Shown piece by piece: positions 49,375 to 59,900 of a stretch of DNA of 64,000 nt (positions are counted from its first letter, which is position 1; the number at the start of each line of letters is the position of its first letter). A model generated the notes under the pieces. The model ran no database searches and had not been told where the DNA came from. It saw only the letters and a program-made list of their open reading frames with translations. Location: contig JASANH010000510.1 of NCBI GenBank assembly GCA_030248295.1, positions 338,876-402,875 of the forward strand. The letters are read 5' to 3'. The position numbers were made by a program, and so were the translations under genes. The stretch is from Mesodorylaimus sp. YZB2_4 (Eukaryota > Nematoda > Enoplea > Dorylaimida > Dorylaimidae).

Positions 49375-50300
49375 ACCTATTATTGAATTATATTATTTAT
49401 TCCAAATAAGCTTTGTTCGTTTCACAATATCTAGTGTGTCAATTTCACAGTGCGCAGGCCTAGTTACAGTGTATCCTAGCCAGAATTCAAGACTAGACCA
49501 TTCTTTCTCGTTGGCAGATCGACAAGTCTACTCAACGAAAACGTGTCACATTATGCTTGTTGCACAAAACTGGCGGCAATATTCACTTATATTGCCAGTA
49601 AGTACGCCCTCAAAATTTTTCGGCGTCTCGAAACTGTGAAATAACAGAAGATGCGTCACAACAACTGAACCTTCCCTGAAAATATTTTTCGATAGAAAAT
49701 TTTTCAAAAATCTTCATAAGCTTGCTTACATGATGAGGCAAAATAGAATCGAACTTTGCTAGCGAAGAAACTATGATGCCAGTCTTCTGATGCTATCCGC
49801 TGCAGCAAAGCAGTCGAAGCTTGGTATAAGCTGAAATACGAACAATCTTTTTATTTGCGGTGCATAAAAATATATGTTCCTCAATTACATCATTTGTAAA
49901 AAGCGCCAGCTTCTTCGCGCTTCCTCGTATTTAATATACCAGTCTCGAAGCAGTGCTTTAGTTTTCCAAACTAAACCAGCATTAAAACTTGGTTCACAAC
50001 GCTGAAATGCAAGTTATTCGATGAATCTGCTTTGAGACGTACATATATCGATGGAGTTACAGCACTCGCAAAATTGGCCATGTTACAAAAAGCCATTGAA
50101 GAGGGTTAGCAACGTTATCGTGTCGTATCTACTCCGCTACGTGTCAAGAAAAAATAAATCCATGGAGCGTGTGATCATGAAAAAAGTAATTGAAAAAAGC
50201 AAGGATGCTTGAAAACAGCGAGTCAGGCGAATCAAAGCGCATGTATTCGCTCTGGTATTTCCCTATTACGGGAACTGTCAACGATATACGTTCTTGGCGC
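49375..50300 (+). repeat. two-block repeat, complete copy (blocks A and B)
   Basis: Block A (about 49375-49850) recurs at about 50505-50970; markers include CCAGAATTCAAGAC, CGTCACAACAACTGAACC and ATCGAACTTTGCTAGCGA. Block B (about 49900-50285) recurs at about 52500-52920; markers include CGCCAGCTTCTTCGC, ACTTGGTTCAC, TTGAAAAAAGCAAG and ATTCGCTCTGGTATTT. Similarity is roughly 70-80 percent by eye. No coding frame survives in both copies. Confidence 0.7.
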
Positions 50301-52149
50301 AATCTCTTACAGAAAAAACTTGTGATTTTACTAATTCACACAAGATTATAAAATATTGAGTGATAGGCGGCGTGAGCTGCACCAATACCGGATGCGATGC
50401 ACATGATAACGACTAATGCATTCATCGGTAAGTTCAAATGCTGCGCTGAACGCTCCAGTCTGATTATATATCAACTACCTACTGTATGAGATGCTGTGAG
50501 GCGAGCCCTATTATTGAGTTATTTTATTTATTCCAACAGAGGCATTGAACTTTATGTTGTTCAGTTTACTGCGTGCTAACAATGCGCATAGCATGGCCAC
50601 TGTATCGCGCCGGGCCAGAATTCAAGACGATTATCCTTTCTCATCGTCAAATCGATAGGTATTTCACGAAAACTGTCACATGATGATTGTTGGATATAAT
50701 TGACGACAATATTCAGTCATACTCGTTGAAATTCCAATTTCTATAGTTGTCGACGGATCGAATTGCAAAATAACTAGAAAATACGTCACAACAACTGAAC
50801 CGACCTATAAATTTTCCCATCAAACATTTTACAGGAAACTTCCGAGTGCTTACATTCAGGAGCAAAACTAAATCGAACTTTGCCAGCGAGGAGACTGTAA
50901 TGCCAATGTCTTCGGATGCTATCCACTGCAGCAGTGCAGTTAAAGCTTGGCGCATAGCCTGAAATTAACAAATTTTTACCTTGAAAAGCAGGGTCCCGCA
51001 TGGGTATGAAAATCGACCCTGCTGGTACCCGCTGGACGACCTGTGTACCCGTACCCGGCATACTTTACCCATAATTTTTCACAAAATGTACTCATACCCG
51101 TACCCGGGTTTTTGCTGAATGTTCGGATGGAGTATAAAAACAGAAGAGCAATCAATTCATGAGAATAATTACGGAAAACCAGGGTTGCAACAAAACTCGT
51201 TCAATTTTTATTGAAAAGCTTGTTCACCATCGCAAGATAAAAGGCTTTCTTTTAAAGCAGTAATCTTAGCCAAATGCTTTAGCGCTAAAAGCCTGAATAA
51301 TGTTTATGTATTGGTTTTCTTGTTCCATTGAAAATTAGCGTTTCAATATAAACTTTAAAGCCTGAACCTGACAACAACCTGGCAATCTAAAACTCTGAAT
51401 GAAACTGCATTCGTGTTGGAGAGAGTCACGAAGTTGAACTTGATAAGGAGTGCCAAACGTGCTTTACTTTTGAGCGCTAGTGAAACTTGTCTGACGTCAA
51501 CAACACCTGCTGCAGATAAAACAAGCTAGTTTGTGTGCTGGAGCCAGTTTCACAATCAGATGAGAGGTGTCTGATCGTGAGTCGCAGGACATGCATACAA
51601 AAAAGTCCATAAAAGCGACTCTGTTGTCCTAATCTGAGGAGCCGCTGACCTAAGAGTGAAAGTGACTTGGATCCCGCAAAGGTCAAGGTTGCTGCACTGA
51701 TGCATATCTGTCATATACAAATATGGACTACTAGCGCCACACCCATTTTTTTCTCGACCCCCCTCTCAGAAGCTCAGAAATACTCATTCATCTTTTCTTC
51801 TACCTTGCTTCAAGGTATTCCAACTGATGATGCTCTACTGCAGTTTTATCTCCCAGATAAATTATTACTTAAATCCAGCTTTCATAGCATCATTTTATCT
51901 TTGTTTTTTAAATTTTTTTGTCGCCGTGTTGATAGGAGCTTGGACAGATAAGCAAGAAGTTAGTCAGTCAGTCGTGTCGTGTCATGTGACACACCACTAG
52001 GGGTCTTGACATCCTCCACGAATGGCGCCATGGCGACATAAACCATGTTCTTTTTTGCAGTGAACAATTATTTCAAATCTCAAAAACGCTTAAATATCCA
52101 CATCTTTTTATCAGTATATCTTGGTTGTGAAAAGATATAATACAGTATA

Positions 52150-52192
52150 TGTATAACCTGTTTTCTTTGAGAATATACACGCCCTTCACGTG
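52150..52192. mobile_element. short TIR MITE, copy 3 (one arm)
   Basis: TAACCTGTTTTCTTTGAGAA then TATACACGCCC starting near 52153 matches the arm of the chitinase-intron MITEs. The second arm is replaced by GATATA-rich sequence. Confidence 0.55.
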
Positions 52193-52205
52193 CCGCAGAT
52201 ATGGA

Positions 52206-52276
52206 TATCCCAAAAGATGTGGATATAGATATAATTTCGATATCGATTAGATATAGATATGGGTACGGATATCAAT
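52206..52276 (+). repeat. GATATA/GATATC-rich simple tract
   Basis: Irregular repeats of GATAT and TAGATA over about 70 bp. Confidence 0.7.
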
Positions 52277-52923
52277 AGTAGTCACAAATAGCCTCGAAAT
52301 AGCAGACATCAGAACTGTTCCGCTAAAAACAGTCACAAAATGCATGAGATTTACAATTGCAGCGCTGTCATAAATATGAATAAAAAATTGAACAAAAATG
52401 AATACCCGTACCCACCAATACCCGCCGGGTACGGGTATCCGTTATTAGCTGCACAGTATGAATGCTGCACGTATTTTCTCCCTTTACTGCACGTACTTCA
52501 TTTATAGGGACGCCAGCTTCTTCGCAAGCGTCTTCGTATTTAATGTACCAGTTTCGGAATAGCTGCTTCGGCTTTTCGCACTGAAACGGCACTCAAACTT
52601 GGTTCACGATGCAAGTTATTTGCTGGATATTTACCTCTGCTTTAAGTCGTATCGATGGAACTGCAACGCTCGCAAAAATAACTGATATCGCAGCAACCCA
52701 TTGAACCAGAGTGAACAACATCAACATGCCTACTCCGCGACGTATGAAGCAGAATAAATCGATACAGACTGATATCATGAACATGAGAAGTTGAAAAAAG
52801 CAAGAGTGCTTGAAAGCGTCATCTAAGCAGCTAACTAAACGAGTTAGGCGCATATATTCGCTCTGGTATTTTGCTACTTTGGGAACTGCCAGCGAAAACG
52901 CCGTTTCTTCACGCAGCCTCTTG

Positions 52924-53230
52924 CAAAAAAAAGAAACACACCACACAAACACAAAAAAGAGAAGCGGCAACACCAACCCCACCCACCCCCAAAAACCACC
53001 AAAAACAACCCACCCCCAAAAAAACAACCACCAAACACAAAAAACTCCCCCTAAAAAAGCAAAAACCCACAGACGAACAAAAAGAGAAAACAAGCGACAA
53101 AACGAAAAAAGAGAAAAACAAAAAGAAAAAACCAAAAACAACCGACGACAAAGCAAACACCACACACCCCAACACCAACACAACAAAATAAAAAAAAAAA
53201 CAACAACGAGAACAAAAAGAAAAAAACCCC
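52924..53230. other. T-depleted A/C-rich tract next to the LTR
   Basis: About 305 bases with only about three T, made of A, C and a few G. It starts exactly in the A-run of block B and ends at the first matching base of the 5' LTR, whose first six bases are missing. The long open frames here (for example 52593-53186 on the minus strand) come from composition, not coding. Possibly an assembly or consensus error. Confidence 0.7.
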
Positions 53231-53459
53231 GTCATCGCGAACTGTTAGCTTAGTGTTTAGATTGTAGTGATGAATGTTTACGATCTGCCGAAATTACTAG
53301 CACTAGTAGCTATGGGGCGATAGGCCCGACCCGTCTAAACTATCCCACAGTTAGGGAGTAACCTTTGCTTTGTGTAACTTAATGGAAAGGATGTGTGTAT
53401 AGTTCAGAGTAAAAGAGTTCGTGAACGGTCGGATTACTTGTGTGGGAAGAGTCGCCACA
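53231..53459 (+). repeat. 5' LTR (first six bases missing)
   Basis: Aligns base for base with 61384-61612 with one difference (G here, A in the 3' LTR, in ATTACTTG/ATTACTTA). The leading TGTCGC present in the 3' LTR is absent. Confidence 0.9.
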
Positions 53460-53959
53460 TAAAGTGGTAGCAGAACTGTACGATTATTGAGCGATTTTGC
53501 GTTTCGGCATCAATGGACACTTGGATTTGCAAGTGAATTCATTCTGGTTCCATTGGTATGAGGTCAGTTTTCTGCGTCTTGCATGTCGCGGTTGCCACTC
53601 CCTTCGTGCAAGTAGTCTGTCCTCCTAGCTAGGAAGGAGCTCATTACGCGCCCTGTAGGAAACGAAGGGTTGGCTGCGGTTCCTTTCTACCTGGTCATTT
53701 TTGGACCGTTAGGCTGAGGCGTACGGGTGTCAGACGAAAGCTGGGAAGTGTGCTATGCTCTGTGTTCTGATACTGACCGTCCGTTTGGCTGTTGACCTTT
53801 TCTGCGATTTTTTCTGAGCGACTGTGACGTCACCCAGTCCGTTGTGCTCTTCCGCTGTGGAGGACCACTTGGACGTCATAGTGATTTCCGTTTTTTGCTT
53901 TGGAAGCCCTCCGTTTTTCCTGAGTTTTCGATCGGTCATTTTTTCGGATTTCGTCGACG
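53460..53959 (+). other. untranslated leader of the retroelement
   Basis: About 500 bp between LTR and polyprotein start, holding the primer-binding site and presumably packaging signals. No supported ORF. Confidence 0.6.
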
Positions 53960-56900
53960 ATGTCGAGTATTCTTCGTTCCTTGAGACCAGTTCGAAACGA
54001 AATCAAGAAGTCAATGGCTGAGAAGCCGGCCTTGACTTTGGCTTTCCAAACTGAAGCAGCCCGTGATACCTACATCATGGAGACAGAATTCTTCGTCAAT
54101 AAGCTGAAGGCCCGCCGTAATGCATTTTTCCAGCTCCATGAGAAACTGATTCAGATTACCTGCACGACGGAAGCTGATCAGAAATCAGTCGATGAGGTCG
54201 CAGAAGCCGACTCGAACCTGATACTGGAACTGGATGCTGTGATTGAGGAAATTTCCGTCGTTCTGAGCACCCTCAATCGAGCCCGTGACCGTGATTTTCA
54301 GCGCAGGCAAGCAATCGCTGCGGACCTGGATCGTCAGCAAGCGGTGGCCGCCCCGAGTGTAAAGCTGCCCAAAATCGATTTGAAGAAATTTTCTGGTGAC
54401 GTCATGCAGTGGCATGAGTTTTGGGACTCCTTCGAAACGGCCATTCACAACAACACCACATTGTCTGATGTTGACAAATTTAACTATTTACGTGGCCAGC
54501 TGCTTGGGGAAGCCAAGTCGGCCATTACAGGTCTGTCCTTGACGAACGAAAATTATGCGCATGCGGTCGAAATTTTGAACAAGCGATACGGCGACAAACA
54601 GGTGGTCGTCAACTCGCACTATATGGCTCTCTCGACTCTGCAGGCGCCACCAGATCAGACGCCTAAAATCCGTTTTGTGTGGGACAAAGTCGAAAAGCAT
54701 CTTCGTTCGTTGGAAGCCCTAGGCGAACAGATCGAGCACGGACATGTCGTGTCAGTCATTTTTTCGAAACTACCGCGCGATGTAATTTTGCGCCTGGAAG
54801 AAAATCGGGGAGATGAGGCTTGGACCGTAGCCGCACTACGAAAAAGGGTACAGAAGCTGCTCGAAGCCCGAGAACTGGCTGATCAGCATCACAAGCCATC
54901 CGCATCCGTGGCACCGAAACCTACTACAGGTTTTTTGCGTGTGCAAAATGGACCCCAGAAGAGATCTGGAGGATATCACACGTCTGACGACGACCAGAAA
55001 AAACAGGGCGGATATCACACGACGACAGGCTCCCTCTTGACCCACTCCAGAGCTGAGAAGACGCAAAGTAGCAAGTGTTTCTTTTGCCAAGGCGACCATT
55101 GGGCTGATGAATGTCCAGTGTATACCACAGTTGAAGCCAGGAAGAAACAGATCAAGGGAAAATGTTTCGTCTGCGTTCGGGAAGGTCATGGCCAGAAGGC
55201 TTGCAAATCTGAAAAGGCGTGTGTGCACTGCAAACAGAAGAAACGTCATCATCGAAGTTTGTGCCCAAAGAAGTTCTCCATGCAGGATCCAAAGAAGGAA
55301 GCGGCCTATCCTGTTTCGGAAGAACATCCGAAAATCGAACCTGAGGGGCACAAGCCTGAAAATGCCCTGGTCAATTTGGATGGGCGTGGTCTTCTTCAAA
55401 CCGCGAGTGCGCATGTCATGGCCCCACAATCGCCGCATGAAGAAAAGGTCCGACTAGTTTTCGACTGTGGGAGTCAGCGCACATATGTGACCGAAGAGCT
55501 GGTCGCAAAATTAAAAGCAGAACCGCAGGCTCAAGAGACACTGCAGATTTACACATTTGGTGGTATCGAGGCTACGCGGATTCGGACCAAGGTGGTCAAA
55601 CTGAAACTGAAATTGCTGGATGGATCCGCCATGGAACTCCTAGCAAATACTGTCCAAAGAATTGGAGAAATTCACCACAAGTTGGTGGATGTGGCCAGAT
55701 ACGGAGCGTTATATCAGACAATGCCAATGGCGGACCCAGTTGGCAAAAAACCACCAAAACCAGGGATCGACCTACTGATTGGGAATAATTATTATTGGGA
55801 TCTGATCACAGCCGAAAGAGTGGAACTGGGCAAAGGCCTGTATGTGATCGGGTCCAAGTTGGGCTGGGTGGTCAGTGGACGCACTGGTGATACGTCTGAG
55901 TGGTCCAATAAACCATCTGTCACCATGTTAACCCCAGTCGCCAATAATGTGGTTGGTGAATCCTCAGTCGTCAGTGCTGATCAACAACTTCTGAAGGAAA
56001 TAAAACTGGAAGATTGGTGGAGTTTGGAGTCCATTGGAATCAAGGACCAACCCCAAGCTTCGGTTGATGACACCGTCTTGCAGAAATTCAATCAATCGAT
56101 TCAGTACGACGGCCAGCGTTATTTGGTAGCCTGGCCTTGGAAAGATAATGTCGATTTGCTACCTAATAATTATGGTTTGGCTATGGGACGTTTGCAGTCT
56201 TTGATTCGCCGCCTGAAAACGGATCCTGACCTTCTAGAGAAGTACAATGCCATAATCCAAACACAGCTACAGCAAGGTATCATCGAAAAGGTACCAGAAC
56301 CCGATAACGCTGTCACGAAACGGCATTATATTCCGCACCATCCGGTAATTACTCCTGAGAAGAGCACAACGAAAGTCCGTATTGTATACGATGGCTCGGC
56401 AAAGTCTAGGAAAGAGTTGCCCAGCATCAACGAGTGCTTGAACCGTGGTCCAATTATTTTGGAGGACCTTTGCGCTTTGCTCATGCGATTTCGTCTGAAC
56501 AAGGTCGCTTTGACTGCGGATATCGAGAAAGCGTTCCTGCAGATTGGGCTACAACCAGCAGCGAGAGATGTTACCCGATTTCTCTGGCTGAAGGACCCGA
56601 CGAAGCTGGACATGGAAGGCAATATCGAAATCTACCGTTTTACCCGAGTGCCATTCGGCATAATCTCGAGTCCGTTTCTGCTTGGTGCCACTATTCAGTA
56701 CCACTTGCTCCGAGATGGCTCTGATATGGCCTCAGCTCTGCTTCGGGATTTGTATGTGGATAATCTGATCAGTGGTACACCGTCCGCGGGTGAAGCGCAT
56801 ATTTTCTATCAGAAAGCCAAGGAGATGTTCAGCTCCGCGTCAATGAATCTGAGAGAATGGACGTCTAATGATCCAGAAGTCATGATGGCGATCCCTGAAG

Positions 56901-59900
56901 CTGATCGTGTGAAATCATCATTGGTGAAGATTCTAGGCATGACCTGGGATACAAAATCTGACACCATGCAGTTGAGCCGACCTGGAAGCCAGGCATTGCC
57001 ATTGGACTTTACGAAACGTATTATTTTGCAGTCCATCGCCAAATATTTTGACCCATTGGGCCTGTTTAGTCCCATCTTGCTTCCCGGAAAGAGCTTTCTG
57101 CAAAATTTGTGGTTGGAGAAGCAAGGGTGGGATGATCCGCTGACGTCTGCCCAGATAGATGAGTGGCAAAAAACCATTCAAGCCGTTGAGCTTGTCAATT
57201 CTGTTTCGGTTCCTCGTTACGCTGGACTTATCAGTGAGGCACCAGACACCGTCTATGAGCTACATTGTTTCACGGATGCTTCGAAGAAGGCCTATGGGGC
57301 TGCTGTTTATTTGCGCATTTGGTCACCGAAAGGCGTTTCATCGCATCTGACCTTCGCAAAGTCGCGTTTGGCGCCAACCAGAGCGATTACCATACCACGT
57401 TTAGAACTGTTAGCCGCATCTGTTGGGGGAGTCATGCTGCAATTCGTGGAGAAATCATTGAATGTGGCCATCACGAACCGATTTTTATGGACGGACTCTC
57501 AATGCGTTTTACACTGGATTCGATCCAGTAAGCCGCTATCCGTTTTCGTGACTAATCGTGTCAAGCAGTTACGAAAACTTCCGCACATTCAGTTTCGTTA
57601 CATCCATACCGATCAGAATCCTGCCGACTTGGCATCCCGGGGGTGTAATGCGGAAGAAGTGAGCAAAAGTTCGCTCTGGTGGCATGGACCACCGTGGCTG
57701 TTGAAGGACAACTCAGCATGGACACCAGAAGCTGAGCAGTTTAAAATCGATACAGCTACTTTGGAGAAAATTTCCTCAGAACAGAAACCGTGCGTTTTAT
57801 TCGAAACTTCTATGCTTAATACTGAACACAATCCGAACGCGCGGACCAGCCCATTGGGCATTGATCAGAATCGATTTTCCAGTTTGATGAAGTTGTTAAG
57901 AGTCACCGCATGGAGTTTGCGATTTATCCGAAAATTGAAAGACAAGACGTGCTCTGATAAAGGGCCCCTGACTGCTGCCGATATCCAGTCAGCACAGATC
58001 GTATGGGTCAAGCACGTTCAGGAGCAGCATTTCGCGGAGGTGTTTCAAGCAATGGACAAAGGGAAAAGGAGCCCAATCCAGGATCACTTGAACCTCTGCA
58101 AGGGCGACGATGGCATCCTGCGCTGCAGAGGCCGACTGAAGCACGCGAATCTCGAGAAAGACGCCGTTTATCCGATCCTCCTGCCAAAAAAGGAATGGTT
58201 TACCACGTTGGTCATTCGCAGTTTTCACGAAAGATTACTGCACACTGGCACAGCCCATACCTTATCGCAAATTCGACACACGTTTTGGATCCCGTCTGGG
58301 CGTTCCGTCGTTCGTCAGCACATAAGATCCTGTCTGACCTGCAAGAAGGCCGAAGGGGGACCATATATTCCGCCGCCAATGCCAGATTTTCCTGCCTCAC
58401 GGGTCCGAGAAACCGCACCGTTCACGTTTACTGGCTTGGATTATCTAGGTCCACTTTACATCAAACAAGGTCAAGACGCGAAAAAGGTCTGGATATGCTT
58501 ATTTACATGCATGAGCACGCGGGCAGTCCACTTGGAGCTGGTGGAAGATTTGACTGCTGATCAATTTCTGTTCTGCCTCCGCCGGTTCATCTCCAGACGT
58601 GGCACACCTTCCCATATTTTGTCCGATAATGCTGCGCAATTCAAACTGACAAAGTCAGCTGCGGAAGACTTGTGGCATACAGCCACGAAGGACGACAATG
58701 TACTGTCCTATGTCAGCAATCTTGGTATCCGATGGACGTTTATTCCAGAACGGGCACCCTGGATGGGTGGAGTGTATGAACGATTGGTTCAACTGGTCAA
58801 GCGATCACTTCGCAAGTCACTTCAGCACCTGTGCCTCTCGCAGATTCAGTTACAAACAGTCCTCACTGAGGTGGAGGCTATGTTGAATTCGAGGCCATTG
58901 GTTCATGTTGGCTCGGATTTTCAAGATGGTCGAACCCTAACCCCTGCTCATTTCCTGATGCAAAATCCAAAGCTTGGTGTCCCTGGCATCCAGTTCGAGA
59001 ACCCCGCCGATCTTGACTACGTGGAACATGAAAGTTCAAAAGCCGCGCTGCTACGTCGTTGGAAAAGAGGTGAACAACATTTGCAGGGATTTTGGAAACG
59101 ATGGCGTGATGAGTATTTGCTTAGCCTGCGAGAACGCTATCAGCGGCACCTGAACGGCAGGCGTAATGCTGTCACTCGGCTCCCAAAGGTGGGTGACATT
59201 GTGCATATCCGCCAGGACACGCCTCGTGGAACCTGGCCATTGGCGAAGATCGTACAGTTGATTTCAAGCTCCGACGGCGAGCTTCGAGCGGCCAAGGTCA
59301 AAACCGCATCTGGAAATGTGCTTACGCGCGCTGTCTTGCATTTGCATCCTTTAGAAGTTCATGATGACTCGGACGACATTGCCGTACGAGCCGAGGGCGT
59401 TCAAGCTAAGAAGCAGGAGTCTCCCAGTGCACCACCTTTGCTGCGTCCACAACGCAGAGCGGCGGTTGCCGCCACTGAGCGTATCCGAAATATGGCGCAG
59501 GAAAGTGATAGTGACAACGAAGGTGAATCCATTGGTTCCGCTTCTGTCAAGGCTCATCCGAAAAAACTTCCATCCGTCTCTTTTTTCCTGTTGAGCTGCC
59601 TTATTGCAGTAATGCTCTCTCATGCTGCCGCAAACCCGATGATTTGCGAGGATGGAAGCGCGAAAATGGTGTTCGACTTGGGTCCCATTGCCGCTTGCAG
59701 CTTCAATCGTACCCAGAAGGTCGACAAAGTTTATCAGGCAACCATAAGGCTTTTCAAGAAAAATATTGCCCGACACACCAGTCCAGCGCATAAGTGTTCC
59801 AAAGTCACCACTGTCAGCGAAGCCTGGACGGGTTTTGCCAAAACTGGCTGGGACCACCGGACCAAAGAAGAGTCGGTACCTGTCTCCGAGGTGGACTGCA

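Larger units (their letters stand above)
50985..52460. mobile_element. insertion with GTACCC-rich subterminal sequence, hAT-like?
   Basis: CAGGGTC at the left start and repeated ACCCGTACCCG words near both ends, inverted relative to each other in part (CCGGGTACGGGTA at about 52427). Subterminal ACCCG repeats and CAGGG starts are seen in many hAT-type non-autonomous elements. The right terminus was not matched to the left, and no transposase is present, so the class is a guess. Confidence 0.35.
50505..52920 (+). repeat. two-block repeat, second copy split by an insertion
   Basis: Block A ends near 50970 and block B resumes near 52465-52500. The 1.5 kb between them is absent from the first copy. 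The insertion begins near 50985 (AGCAGGGTCCCGCATGGG) and has GTACCC-rich sequence at both ends (50995-51110 and 52400-52440). Confidence 0.65.

Noticed and set aside
52593..53253. Long open frames on both strands in the A/C-rich tract
   Set aside because: They arise because T is almost absent, removing stop codons; the translations are low-complexity.
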